A DNA stretch of 53,796 nucleotides from Phenylobacterium sp. (lineage in GTDB: Bacteria; Pseudomonadota; Alphaproteobacteria; Caulobacterales; Caulobacteraceae), in assembly GCF_030697305.1 (NCBI RefSeq), contig NZ_JAUYQL010000115.1:1-53796 (forward strand). The letters run 5' to 3'. Under the pieces are notes generated by a model. It saw nothing but the letters and a program-made list of their open reading frames with translations. It searched no databases and was not told the DNA's origin. The stretch's first letter is position 1, and each line of letters starts with the position of its first letter. Of this stretch, positions 43,539-52,114 are shown one piece after another. Position numbers and translations under genes: made by a program.

Positions 43539-46500
43539 TTACTCGGCCGCCGCGGGATAGTCGTGCCGCGCCTCGGGCTGATCCTGCGGCGTCGCCGGCC
43601 GGCCACTGAACCTGCGGCGCAGCGTGTCGAAGCGGTCGGCGACCACCTTGGGTGCGGCGAGCAGCACGGGGGTGACCACCAGGGTCAGCAGGGTCGCGAA
43701 GCTGAGGCCCCAGACCACGGCTCCGGAAAGCTGCACCCACCATTCGGAGCCAGGCGCCTTGTACTCGAGCGTGCCGAACCGGAAGTTCGGGTGGATCTGG
43801 AACATCAGCGGCAGCAGGCCCACCACAGTCACCACGGTGGTCAGCATCACCGGGCGGAACCGCTGCGTCGCGGCCCGCACCGAGGCGTCGTCCGCGGCGT
43901 AGCCGGCGCGCCTGAGCTGGTAGAAAGTGTCGACCAGCACGATGTTGTGCCCGACCACCACGCCGGCCAGAGCCACCACGCCGGTGCCCAGCATGATCAC
44001 CGAGATGTAGTCGAAGGTGTGCCCCAGGTTCACCTGGACGCCCAGCAGCACGCCGACCGTGGACAGCGCCACCGCCGAGAGCGTCACCATCACGCCGTAG
44101 AAGCTGTTGAACTGCCACAGCAGGATCACGCCCATCATGAACAGCGAGACCAGCATGGCGATGCCGAAGAACTGCGCCGCCTTCTGGCCCTCTTCATCGG
44201 CGCCGCGGAATTTCCAGCGCACGCTGCGTTCGATGCCTGCCTTCTCCAGCCAGGGCTTGATGGTCTCGATCTTCTGATTGGCTGCGACGCCGTCGGCGGC
44301 GTTGGCCTGGATGATCACCACGCGCTGGCCGTTGCGGCGCTGGATATTGGTCACCTGCTGGGTCGGCGTGCGCTTGATGAAGTAGCTGGCCGGAACGGGG
44401 CCTGACGGCGTCGGGATCTTCAGTTCGTCCAGGGCGCCGATGCCGCGCGCGCCCATCGGGAAGCGCATCCGGATGTCCAGCTCGTCGTCGGCGTCGTCTG
44501 GCCGGAAGCGGCCGACAAGCACGCCGCCCGTGACGAACTGGATCGCCTGGCCGACACTGACCACGTCGACGCCGTAGCGGCCGGCCGCCTGGCGATCGAC
44601 GCTGAGGTTCCACTCGATGCCTGGGGAGGTGCGATTGTCTTCCAGCTCGACCAGTTGCGGGTCGGCGGCGAGCTTGGCCTTCACGAGGTTGGCGGCCCGA
44701 TCGAGGGCGGCGGCGTCCTGGCTGCGGAGCTCGACCTGGATGTCCTTGCCGGTCGGCGGCCCGTTCTGCGGCTCGCGCACCTCGACCTGAAGGCCGGGAA
44801 GGTTGGCGACGCGCTTGCGGATCTCGTCGGACAGAGCGCGGCCGCTCAGGCCCAACGCCTTGCGATCCTCGTAGGAGACAAAGTCGACCTGGATGCGGCC
44901 GATGGTGTCGTTGGGTGGGCCGTAACCGCCGCCGGCCGGGCTCATCGCGCCGGTGCGGACATAGGTCGACTTCACGCCGGACAGGCCCTGCAGGCGACGT
45001 TCCACCTGGCCCACCAGCACGTCGTCGGCCTCGGGCGACAGGTTGCCTCGCGCCTTGACGTAGATCGACACCGTCTCCGGGTCGGACTCCAGGAAGAACT
45101 CAGTGCGATGCGGTGTCATCGCGAACCACACGCCGATCAGCGCCACGCAAGCGATCGCCGCCGCCCCCACCATGAACGGGTGGCGGCCGAGCAACGCAAT
45201 GGCGCGGGCGTAGCGGCCCATGAAGCCGGTCATCGTACGCGGGTCGCCGTGCTCGGACTTCTCGATCTCAATCAGGTGGCGCGCATCGACGCCGGTCGAG
45301 CGGCCGACCAGAGAGCCCAGCGCCGGGGTGAAAACCAGCGCGGCGAAGATCGAGGCCCCCAGCACGAAAAACAGCGTCAGGGGCAGGAAGCTCATGAACT
45401 TGCCCGGAATCGAGTTCCAGAACATGAACGGGATGAAGGCGCACAGCGTGGTCATGGTGCCGTTGACCACGGGCCAGAACATCCGCGTGCCGGCGGCGGC
45501 GAACGCCTCCGCGCGCGGCATCCCCTCGGCCATCTTGCGGTCGGCGTATTCGACCACGACGATCCCGCCGTCGACCAGGATGCCCACGGCCAGCACCATG
45601 CCGAACATCACCATCTGGTTCAGCGTGACGCCCAGCGCATGCAGCATCAGGAAGCCCAGCATGAAGCAGACGGGAATCGCCGCACCCACCATCAGGCCCT
45701 GGCGTACGCCCAGGCTGGCGACGACGATCAGCATGACCAGCAGGGTGGCGATCAGCAGGCCGGATTCCAGCACCGAGAGGCTGCGTCCGATGAACTCGCT
45801 TTCGTCGAAGGTGTAGTCGACGCGGATCGTTTCCGGCCAGCGCGCCTGCTCCTCGGTGACCACGGCGCGGATCGCCTCGACGGTCTTCAGGATGTTGGCG
45901 CCGGTGCGCTTGGTGACCTCGACGGTGTAGGCGGGGCGACCGTCGATGCGGGTGATCGTCGAGGGTTCCTTGAAAGTGCGGCGCACCTCGCCGATGTCGC
46001 CCACGGTGACGATCCGGTCGCCGTTGGTCTTCACCGGCAGCGACAGGATGTCCTCAGGCTTCTCGACGACGCCAGGCACCTTGACCGCGAACTGGCCGGC
46101 GCCCGAGCGCAGGTCGCCGGCAGGCACGAGTTGGTTGTTGCGGCCGATCACCTGGGCGAGTTCGCCGGTGGTGACGTTGTAGGTCTCCATGCGCAGTGGA
46201 TCGATGGTGACTTCCAGCACCTCGTCGCGCGCGCCGCGGATGTCGGCCTCGAGGACGCCGGGCAGGCTGTCCAACCGGTCCTTCAGTTCGCGGGACAGCC
46301 GATAGAGCTCACGCTCAGGCGCGGCGCCCGACAGCACGATGCCGATCACCGGACTGTCGTTGGCGTTGGCTTCGGAGATGATCGGCTCTTCGGCGTCCGG
46401 CGGGAACTTGGCGCGGGCCAGGTCGACCTTGGCGCGGACGTCTTCGATGACCTTATCCTTGTCGAAGTTCGCCTCGAACTCGAGATTGACGATCGCAGTG

Positions 46501-46766
46501 CCCTGGCGGGCCACGGCGTTCATCTCCTTGACGCCCTCGATGGTCTGGAGTTGCACCTCCATCGGCTTGACCAGCAGACGCTCGGCGTCCTCGGGGCTCA
46601 CGCCGGGATAAGGCACCACCACCGAGACGAACGGGAAGGGGATGTCTGGGTTGGACTCCTTGGGCATCGACACATAGGCGCCGACGCCAAACAGGAAGGC
46701 GACCAGGGTGACGCCCAGCACCACCTTGCGACGCGCGATGGCGCCCTGGATCAGGGCCGAGATCAT
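43539..46766 (-). CDS. RND efflux pump inner-membrane subunit (HAE family)
   Basis: The protein has 1,075 residues. This proton-driven exporter has 12 membrane helices and two large periplasmic loops. TM1 starts at MISALIQGAIARRKVVLGVTLVAFLFG, the family's YPGVSPEDAERLLVKPMEVQLQTIEGVKEMNAVA follows in sense, and TM4 carries MVLAVGILVDGGIVVVEYADRKM with the relay Asp. It differs from classic AcrB at several loop motifs and belongs to the less-studied HAE branch; drug substrates cannot be named. ATG 46766 is chosen. It starts 22 bases after its adaptor gene. Confidence 0.93.
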   Translation of the reverse strand: MISALIQGAIARRKVVLGVTLVAFLFGVGAYVSMPKESNPDIPFPFVSVVVPYPGVSPEDAERLLVKPMEVQLQTIEGVKEMNAVARQGTAIVNLEFEANFDKDKVIEDVRAKVDLARAKFPPDAEEPIISEANANDSPVIGIVLSGAAPERELYRLSRELKDRLDSLPGVLEADIRGARDEVLEVTIDPLRMETYNVTTGELAQVIGRNNQLVPAGDLRSGAGQFAVKVPGVVEKPEDILSLPVKTNGDRIVTVGDIGEVRRTFKEPSTITRIDGRPAYTVEVTKRTGANILKTVEAIRAVVTEEQARWPETIRVDYTFDESEFIGRSLSVLESGLLIATLLVMLIVVASLGVRQGLMVGAAIPVCFMLGFLMLHALGVTLNQMVMFGMVLAVGILVDGGIVVVEYADRKMAEGMPRAEAFAAAGTRMFWPVVNGTMTTLCAFIPFMFWNSIPGKFMSFLPLTLFFVLGASIFAALVFTPALGSLVGRSTGVDARHLIEIEKSEHGDPRTMTGFMGRYARAIALLGRHPFMVGAAAIACVALIGVWFAMTPHRTEFFLESDPETVSIYVKARGNLSPEADDVLVGQVERRLQGLSGVKSTYVRTGAMSPAGGGYGPPNDTIGRIQVDFVSYEDRKALGLSGRALSDEIRKRVANLPGLQVEVREPQNGPPTGKDIQVELRSQDAAALDRAANLVKAKLAADPQLVELEDNRTSPGIEWNLSVDRQAAGRYGVDVVSVGQAIQFVTGGVLVGRFRPDDADDELDIRMRFPMGARGIGALDELKIPTPSGPVPASYFIKRTPTQQVTNIQRRNGQRVVIIQANAADGVAANQKIETIKPWLEKAGIERSVRWKFRGADEEGQKAAQFFGIAMLVSLFMMGVILLWQFNSFYGVMVTLSAVALSTVGVLLGVQVNLGHTFDYISVIMLGTGVVALAGVVVGHNIVLVDTFYQLRRAGYAADDASVRAATQRFRPVMLTTVVTVVGLLPLMFQIHPNFRFGTLEYKAPGSEWWVQLSGAVVWGLSFATLLTLVVTPVLLAAPKVVADRFDTLRRRFSGRPATPQDQPEARHDYPAAAE

Positions 46767-46788
46767 GCCTGGCGATCCACGGGCATGA

Positions 46789-47865
46789 TCAGTGGGCCGC
46801 CGCCAGGCGGACCTTCTGGCCCTCCGCCACATAGGATTGGCCGACCGTGATCACCCGAACCGCTCCTTGCAGACCGGACACCCAGACGCCCTGGGGTGTT
46901 TCTTCCAGCACGGTCACCGCGCCGAAGGCGACGCGCCCGTCCGCCTGAACGAAACGCACGCCCTGGCGACCGGCGGAATCCAGCACGAGCGAGGATAGCG
47001 GGATCAGATGGGCGGCGCCCATCCCGGCGTTGATCCTGACGTCCGCCGACAGGCCCGAGCGGGCCAGCAGGCTGGGATTGCGGGCGGTGATCTCGACGCG
47101 ATAGGTGCGGGTCTGCGGGTCGGCGTCGCGCGCCACGTAGCGCACCGTGCCGTCCAACGTACCGCCGGAAACCAAAGCGGCGCGCGCGCCGGAGCCGACG
47201 CGGAGCTGCGAGGCCTGGGTCTCGGGCACATCGCCGACGATGAGTATGGGGTCGAGCTCGATCACCGTGCCGCAGGGCTGGCCGGGCGCGAGATAGCTGC
47301 CGATCTCGGCCTCGCGGCGGTCGAATACGCCGGCGAACGGAGCGCGGATGTTGACCTGCTCCAGCGCGATCTCCGCCTGCCGGGCGACAGCCTGGGCGGC
47401 ATCGAGTTCGGCCTGGCTCTGCAGGACCTGGGTCTGGGAGCGGTAGCCCTTGCGGGCGAGTTCGGCAGAGGCCTGCTGCTGCAGGCGCTTGGACCTCAGC
47501 GCGGCGCGGGCCTGGTCGACGGCGGCCTGGCGCGCGTCGACAGCGAGCTGGCAGAGCAGCGCGCCCTTGCCGACCTGGGAGCCTTCGACGGCGGGCGTGC
47601 GGGCGACCACGCCGGCGGTCTCTGCGCGCACCGTCACATTGCGCGCGGCCTCCGTACGGCCCCGCAACAGGATCAGTTGTTCGCGCGCCGCGGGTTCGGC
47701 GAGTTGGACCTGGACTGTCGGTATGGCGTCGACGGGCCTCGCCGCCGCCTTGGCCTGGGCCTCGCCAGAGGGTTTGCCGGCGTGCAGCAACGACCCCACG
47801 ATGAAGTAGAGCGCCACCGCCGCGGCGACCACCGCGACGAACAGGTAAGAGGATTTTACGCGCAT
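46789..47865 (-). CDS. RND efflux periplasmic adaptor subunit
   Basis: The protein has 358 residues. The membrane-fusion (HlyD/AcrA type) partner of the RND pump downstream. One N-terminal helix (about 7-26, YLFVAVVAAAVALYFIVGSLL), a split lipoyl domain (TVRAETAGVVARTPAVEGSQVGKGALLC and VNIRAPFAGVFDRREAEIGSYL), a coiled-coil hairpin between them (QARAALRSKRLQQQASAELARKGY) and a beta-barrel (about 230-300). No outer-membrane channel gene is present, so a distant TolC-like protein must complete the pump. Confidence 0.93.
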   Translation of the reverse strand: MRVKSSYLFVAVVAAAVALYFIVGSLLHAGKPSGEAQAKAAARPVDAIPTVQVQLAEPAAREQLILLRGRTEAARNVTVRAETAGVVARTPAVEGSQVGKGALLCQLAVDARQAAVDQARAALRSKRLQQQASAELARKGYRSQTQVLQSQAELDAAQAVARQAEIALEQVNIRAPFAGVFDRREAEIGSYLAPGQPCGTVIELDPILIVGDVPETQASQLRVGSGARAALVSGGTLDGTVRYVARDADPQTRTYRVEITARNPSLLARSGLSADVRINAGMGAAHLIPLSSLVLDSAGRQGVRFVQADGRVAFGAVTVLEETPQGVWVSGLQGAVRVITVGQSYVAEGQKVRLAAAH

Positions 47866-48087
47866 CCGACTTTCCCGTGCGAACGACCCGCTTTCATGCG
47901 GCCGACCGCGCCCCGGCCGCCGCTTGCGGAGACCGATCTTTTGATGCCACCGTTACGTGAATCTGAAATGAAAATTCCCCCTCGGGCTGGCGCGCGGGCA
48001 TAGTGCGCCGAAGGTCGTTAAGCATCCCGGAACAGCGGGGCGACGACGCCGTCCGACGAGATGGACTGCACAAGCGGGAGGCTGCCC

Positions 48088-48528
48088 ATGAAGTATCTGC
48101 ACACCATGGTGCGCGTGCGCGACCTGCCGGCCTCGCTCGACTTCTACTGCGCGAAGCTGGGCCTGGAGGAGGTGTCGCGCTCGGAAAACCCGAACGGCCG
48201 CTTCACCCTGGTGTTCCTCGCCGCCCCGAACGACGTCGAGGCCGCGCGGGCCGGCCGTGCGCCCCTGGTGGAGCTGACCTACAACTGGGATCCCGAAGAC
48301 TACACGGGAGGCCGGAACTTCGGCCACCTGGCCTATGAGGTCGACGACATCTACGCCGCCTGCGCTCGGCTGCAGGCTGGCGGCGTTACGATCTCGCGCC
48401 CGCCGCGCGATGGTCGCATGGCGTTCGTCCGCTCGCCGGACGGCGTTTCAATCGAATTGCTCCAGGCCGGCGCGGCGTTAGCGCCAGCCGAGCCCTGGAT
48501 GTCGGCCCCGAACGTCGGGGTCTGGTGA
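48088..48528 (+). CDS. gloA: Lactoylglutathione lyase (glyoxalase I)
   Basis: The protein has 146 residues. It turns the methylglyoxal-glutathione adduct to S-lactoylglutathione with a metal ion. [21 protein letters not shown] holds His5, VELTYNW the Glu, [18 protein letters not shown] the second His and VSIELLQ the final Glu, all four metal ligands. GGGAGG about 7 bases upstream sets the start at 48088; an ATG at 48061 would add nine residues. The aldo/keto reductase follows by 22 bases: both could detoxify reactive aldehydes. Confidence 0.93.
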   Translation: MKYLHTMVRVRDLPASLDFYCAKLGLEEVSRSENPNGRFTLVFLAAPNDVEAARAGRAPLVELTYNWDPEDYTGGRNFGHLAYEVDDIYAACARLQAGGVTISRPPRDGRMAFVRSPDGVSIELLQAGAALAPAEPWMSAPNVGVW

Positions 48529-48550
48529 ACACACGAAACAGGAAGTGATC

Positions 48551-49378
48551 ATGAGCGTACAACCGAGCCTGCGTCTCAACGACGGGCGCGAAATGCCGCA
48601 ACTGGGCCTCGGGGTCTGGCAAACCCCAGCCGACGAGACGGCGCAGGCCGTGAAGGCCGCCCTCGACACCGGTTACCGGTCGGTCGACACCGCTGCGATC
48701 TACCGCAACGAAAAGGGCGTCGGCGAGGGACTTCGCGCCGCCAGCGTGGCGCGCGCCGACGTGGCGGTCACCACCAAGCTGTGGAACGAACAACAGGGGT
48801 TCGACAGCGCGCTGAAGGCGTTCGACGACAGCCTGGGGCGGTTGGGCCTCGATTACGTCGACCTCTACCTGATCCACTGGCCGTGCCCGTCGCGCGAGCT
48901 GTACGTCGACAGCTGGCGCGCGCTGATCCGCCTGAAGGAGGAGGGCCGCGCCCGCTCCATCGGCGTGTCGAACTTCAAAGCCGAGCACCTGAAGCGGATC
49001 ATCGACGAGACCGGGGTGACGCCGGCGATCAACCAGATCGAGCTGCATCCGCGCTGGCAGCAGCAGGCCATGCGCGACCTGGATGCCGCCCTGGGGATCA
49101 TCACCGAGAGCTGGAGCCCGCTGGGTCAGGGCGTGTTGCTGGCAGATCCGGCCCTGGTCGCCATCGCCGCCAAGCACGGACGCACGCCTGCTCAGGTGGT
49201 GATCCGCTGGCACCTGGACCTAGGCCTGATGGTGATCCCCAAGAGCGTCACGCCGTCGCGCATCGTCGAGAACTTCCAGGTGTTCGACTTCAAGCTCGAC
49301 GCCCAGGACATCGCCGCGATCAGCGCCCTGGACGACGCCAATGGCCGCATCGGCCCGGACCCTGCCGCGTTCGGCTGA
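48551..49378 (+). CDS. Aldo/keto reductase (2,5-diketo-D-gluconate reductase-like)
   Basis: The protein has 275 residues. It reduces carbonyl compounds with NADPH. The catalytic tetrad is visible: Asp and Tyr in GYRSVDTAAIYRNEKGVG, Lys in AVTTKLWNEQQG and His in DLYLIHWPCP. The C-terminal VVIPKSVTPSRIVENFQVFDF binds the cofactor phosphate. The class resembles DkgA/DkgB and methylglyoxal reductases, which suits the partner glyoxalase I upstream. ATG 48551 is preferred over GTG 48545. Confidence 0.93.
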   Translation: MSVQPSLRLNDGREMPQLGLGVWQTPADETAQAVKAALDTGYRSVDTAAIYRNEKGVGEGLRAASVARADVAVTTKLWNEQQGFDSALKAFDDSLGRLGLDYVDLYLIHWPCPSRELYVDSWRALIRLKEEGRARSIGVSNFKAEHLKRIIDETGVTPAINQIELHPRWQQQAMRDLDAALGIITESWSPLGQGVLLADPALVAIAAKHGRTPAQVVIRWHLDLGLMVIPKSVTPSRIVENFQVFDFKLDAQDIAAISALDDANGRIGPDPAAFG

Positions 49379-49437
49379 GTAGGCTACGGCGCACGATCGA
49401 CGCGGACGCGCTCGCGCTGTGGGGCTTCGGCGCGGCG

Positions 49438-49611
49438 CTACCGCGGGTCGGCGGGCCTTGAGCGGTCGTCGCGCCCGATGGTGCAGGCTGTCGCCAGCCT
49501 CATCCAATCGCGGGCAAGGCGTTCGTAGGTCAGGATCAGGTCATAGCTGAACGCGACATCGGCCATCTCCAGCGCTTCGTCGGCGCGCGCGCGATAGTCC
49601 TTGGCGGTCAT
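49438..49611 (-). CDS. Small helical protein of unknown function
   Basis: The protein has 57 residues. MTAKDYRARADEALEMADVA is a helix start, followed by LILTYERLARDWMRLATACT and an Arg/Asp-rich tail. The YRARADEALEMA...YERLARDWMRLA layout recurs in short alphaproteobacterial proteins of unknown role. AGGAG is about 12 bases before the ATG; ATG 49635 is an alternative. It lies 47 bases downstream of the phasin gene in the same direction. Confidence 0.65.
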   Translation of the reverse strand: MTAKDYRARADEALEMADVAFSYDLILTYERLARDWMRLATACTIGRDDRSRPADPR

Positions 49612-49658
49612 CACCCGTTGAACTCCTATGGTCATGAGATTTCGGGACGGCGCGCGCG

Positions 49659-50105
49659 TCAGGACTCTACACCGCCTTCTGCATGCGCGGGCCGGTCGCC
49701 CAGGGGCTTGGTCGCTGAAGGCATGGCGTTCTGCGTCGCCTGCAATGTCGCCTGCACCGACGAGCCCATCGCCTCCGAGATGCCTCGCAGCGCGGTCATG
49801 TAACCTTCGAACCATTTGCGGCTGTAGTCGGCCTGCACTTGGAACGCCTCGATGGGGGTCTTGGCCGAAGCGATCGCGTGGGCCGCGGCGCTCGCGTCCT
49901 GCGCCACCTGTTGGCAGTAAGACAGCGTCTGCGCGCGCACGGCTTCCGCCCCACGCTGCGCGGTCTGGACGCTGACGGCCATGGCCTCGAGGCTGTGGCG
50001 GGTGGCGACATTCAGCTCCTGCATCGCCGATTGCGATCGCTGAAGCACGTCCTTCAACACCTCCGGGCCACCGCCGAGCGGGGACTGTCCTAGGGGATCG
50101 CTCAT
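49659..50105 (-). CDS. Phasin family protein
   Basis: The protein has 148 residues. Phasins coat polyhydroxyalkanoate granules or act as small helical surface proteins. The central region (VLQRSQSAMQELNVATRHSLEAMAVSVQ, then VQADYSRKWFEGYMTALRGISEAMGSSVQ) is a long amphipathic helix set with the typical phasin FEGYM/ALRGI pattern. AGCGAGGAACAG precedes ATG 50105; the frame to 50285 is spurious. No PHA synthase is nearby, so granule function is inferred from the family alone. Confidence 0.82.
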   Translation of the reverse strand: MSDPLGQSPLGGGPEVLKDVLQRSQSAMQELNVATRHSLEAMAVSVQTAQRGAEAVRAQTLSYCQQVAQDASAAAHAIASAKTPIEAFQVQADYSRKWFEGYMTALRGISEAMGSSVQATLQATQNAMPSATKPLGDRPAHAEGGVES

Positions 50106-50283
50106 CTGTTCCTCGCTGGCTGTACGCGTCACGATTGGAAGCGGGATGGGTCGGGCGCGGTTCCGCCACCAAGAAGAATACCGCTGGGGTGTGTAGCCTC
50201 GGACACTGACCGGCCAGCAACGGGTTGATCGACACGCGCGCCTGGGGAACCGATGATCGGTCGCCGAGTCGGGGTCGAATCGC

Positions 50284-51330
50284 ATGCTGAATTGGATCTA
50301 CGAGGTGGCCGGCCACGCCTGGGGGCCGCTTCGCCTGTTCGACTCGTTCTTCTTTCTTGCGGCCACGGGCTTCGCGGTGTCCGCGCTCGCCACCTGGGTC
50401 GCACTGCCGAAGCTCTGGGCCCGTTTGCCCATGGACCGGGGACGCGCCTTCGCGGTCGACGCCGACAAGAGCGTCGGCAAGCCGATAAGCGCCGGCCTGA
50501 TCTTCGTAACCATCTTCTGCATCGCTGCTGCGCTGTTCGTTCCGCTGACGGCGCGACCGCTGCTGACGCTGCCCTTCATCCTCGCGGCCATGGTCGTCGG
50601 TTACCTGGACGATCGCCGCGGCGGGTTCACCGAGTATCAGTTGGCGGTCATGGATCTGGTCATCGCGCTTGGCGCGGCGATGGTGGTCTACGGCCTGAAG
50701 CCGACCGCAATCTGGCTGCCGGGTTGGAGGGATGCGGTCGTGCTTGCACCCTGGCTCGCCACACTTATCGCGACCGGCGTGATCTGGTTGGCGATCAACG
50801 CCACCAATTGCTCCGACGGGGTCGACGGGGTGTCGGGAAGCCTGAGCGCAACCGCCATGATGCTGCTCGGAGGCCTGCTGTACGCGGTCCTCGGCAATGA
50901 GCAGGTCGTCCGTCACCTGCACATCCCGTTCGTCCGTGAAGGCGCCAATTGGGCGATCATGGCGTTCCTGATGGTCGGCTGCCTCGCGGGCTACCTCTGG
51001 TACAACGCACCGCCCAGCCAAGTGCTGATGGGCGACGCAGGCTCCCGGCCGATCGGGTTGATGATCGGCATGCTGGTGGTCGCCACAAACAATCCGCTGT
51101 TCCTGGCGTTGGTGGCCTCGATGCTGCTGCTGAATGGCGCTACGGGCCTGGTGAAGGTCGCGCTGATGCGCTTCCTGGGCCTGAAAGTGCTGGGCGGCGT
51201 CAGATTCCCGCTCCACGACCATTGCCGCAAGGAACTGGGCTGGTCGAACAGTCAGGTGCTCGTGCGCTTCATGCTCGTGCATCTCGGGGTGTCCGCGCTG
51301 CTGGTGATCCTGGCGCTGAAGCTGCGCTGA
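50284..51330 (+). CDS. MraY-like lipid-linked glycosyltransferase (GT4, PNPT superfamily)
   Basis: The protein has 348 residues with about ten hydrophobic helices. It belongs with the enzymes that join a sugar-phosphate to a polyprenyl phosphate: VGYLDDRRG (Asp-Asp, about 109-110), NATNCSDGVDG (about 172-182), MGDAGSRPIG (about 249) and PLHDHCRKELGWSNSQVLVRF (about 309). MraY usually has PLHHHFE at this last site; here it is H-D-H. The changed motif suggests a paralog with another substrate rather than the housekeeping MraY expected in a dcw cluster elsewhere. A DUF3995 gene follows after 11 bases. Confidence 0.85.
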   Translation: MLNWIYEVAGHAWGPLRLFDSFFFLAATGFAVSALATWVALPKLWARLPMDRGRAFAVDADKSVGKPISAGLIFVTIFCIAAALFVPLTARPLLTLPFILAAMVVGYLDDRRGGFTEYQLAVMDLVIALGAAMVVYGLKPTAIWLPGWRDAVVLAPWLATLIATGVIWLAINATNCSDGVDGVSGSLSATAMMLLGGLLYAVLGNEQVVRHLHIPFVREGANWAIMAFLMVGCLAGYLWYNAPPSQVLMGDAGSRPIGLMIGMLVVATNNPLFLALVASMLLLNGATGLVKVALMRFLGLKVLGGVRFPLHDHCRKELGWSNSQVLVRFMLVHLGVSALLVILALKLR

Positions 51331-51341
51331 AGGAGGCGTCG

Positions 51342-51776
51342 ATGGGCGTGGTTCTGGGGGTGTTGCTCGCGAGCGTCTTCGCTGTGCTCTCGTTGACGCA
51401 CGTCTATTGGGCGATGGGCGGTCAGCACGGAAAGGCCGCAGCCGTTCCACAGGTGGATGGGGTGGCGACATTCCGGCCATCGCGGGCTGGCACGTTGCTG
51501 GTGGCGGTCGCGCTGATGGGCGCCGCGGCATTGCTCGGGGCGTTGGCGGGCGTCCTGCCGACGCCGGTTCCGCACTGGATACTGGCGTTCGCCGCCATCG
51601 GACTGGCGCTGGTGCTGTTGGCGCGCGCCATCGGCGACTTCAAGCTCGTCGGCTTCTTCAAACGGCCGAACGGCAGCCGCTTCGCGCGGCTCGACACATT
51701 ATTCTATTCGCCGCTTTGCCTGGTGCTAGGGATCGGTGTCGCCAGCCTGATGTGGATCGAGCGCAGTTCGCTCTGA
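51342..51776 (+). CDS. DUF3995 membrane protein
   Basis: The protein has 144 residues with four hydrophobic helices (about 3-22, 45-66, 70-90, 120-138). The start VLGVLLASVFAVLSLTHVYWAMGG, the ARAIGDFKLVGFFKR loop and DTLFYSPLCLVLG fit the DUF3995 pattern; the function is unknown. AAGGAGG 7 bases before the ATG is an ideal ribosome site and, with the 11-base gap, places the gene in an operon with the MraY-like transferase. Confidence 0.82.
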   Translation: MGVVLGVLLASVFAVLSLTHVYWAMGGQHGKAAAVPQVDGVATFRPSRAGTLLVAVALMGAAALLGALAGVLPTPVPHWILAFAAIGLALVLLARAIGDFKLVGFFKRPNGSRFARLDTLFYSPLCLVLGIGVASLMWIERSSL

Positions 51777-51828
51777 TCGGCTCGACCTCTGCGACGGGCT
51801 GCAAAAACACCGCCTAATCGGGCGCTGC

Positions 51829-51904
51829 TGGCTCCTCGGGCAGGACTCGAACCTGCGACAAGTCGGTTAACAGCCGACTGCTCTACCAACTGAGCTACCG
51901 AGGA
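51829..51904 (-). tRNA. tRNA-Asn(GTT)
   Basis: On the minus strand TCCTCGG pairs with CCGAGGA, the D-arm reads TAGCTCAGTTGGTAGAGCA, the anticodon arm GTCGG-CTGTTAA-CCGAC gives anticodon GTT, and the T-arm is GCAGGTTCGAGTCCTGC. Discriminator base G and an encoded CCA (51829-51831) follow. All four stems are complete. Confidence 0.97.
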
Positions 51905-51984
51905 ACAGCACCGTAGCGGGCCGGCCGTATACGCTGGCCATTCCATGGAAGCAAGCGCCGGGCCAACCCTACTGTCTCAAAAAA

Positions 51985-52008
51985 AAGCCCGACGCGTGCG
52001 CCGGGCTT
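51985..52008 (-). terminator. Intrinsic terminator on the minus strand between glpK and tRNA-Asn
   Basis: AAGCCCG (51985-51991) pairs with CGGGCTT (52002-52008). Read on the minus strand, the hairpin is followed by a run of eight T (A-run 51979-51986), typical of a strong terminator, whereas the plus-strand side lacks a proper T-run. It would stop a minus-strand transcript starting within about 52010-52110, where no annotated gene lies. Confidence 0.7.
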
Positions 52009-52067
52009 AAAAAGTCGGTGATGGTGGGTGTCTTCAAGGAAGACGCTGTGAGACTCGGCTCTCATGG

Positions 52068-52082
52068 TTAAGGAATTGTAAA
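52068..52082. promoter_or_regulatory. CtrA-like box or leader ribosome site upstream of glpK
   Basis: TTAA (52068-52071), seven bases, TAAA (52079-52082): one mismatch from the CtrA consensus; on the minus strand it reads with TTAACCATG. The same bases hold AAGGA (52070-52074), spaced 7 bases from ATG 52082, so the match may reflect a ribosome site instead. Confidence 0.35.
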
Positions 52083-52114
52083 TGACGCCAACCGCTTCGC
52101 AGTCCTTCCTATGA
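52082..52114 (+). CDS. Possible leader peptide coupled to glpK
   Basis: This ten-codon [13 protein letters not shown], has AAGGA 7 bases before its ATG. Its stop TGA overlaps the glpK ATG (ATGA, 52111-52114). The glpK start itself has no Shine-Dalgarno, because TCCTTCCT precedes it, so ribosomes may reach it by finishing this peptide. Only 10 residues, so it could also be chance. Confidence 0.4.
   Translation: MTPTASQSFL

Noticed and set aside
41632-44118. An 828-codon minus-strand open frame across the ABC exporter and the RND 3' end.
   Set aside because: It is a GC-rich shadow of the exporter; no motifs, and the exporter is clearly the coding strand.
44655-46850. A 731-codon open frame on the plus strand, antisense to the RND pump gene.
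   Set aside because: Composition is His/Gln/Arg/Asp-rich with no recognisable motif, as expected for the shadow frame of a GC-rich gene. The minus-strand RND protein has all family motifs.
49438-51531. A 697-codon minus-strand frame that includes the small ORF at 49438-49611.
   Set aside because: Only the last 57 codons look like protein with its own start. The rest is antisense to the MraY-like gene and out of frame with the phasin.
52020-52065. Run of His codons in the minus-strand peptide as a histidine-operon attenuator.
   Set aside because: Only three consecutive His codons, no his gene downstream (tRNA-Asn follows), and no alternative antiterminator pairing was visible.
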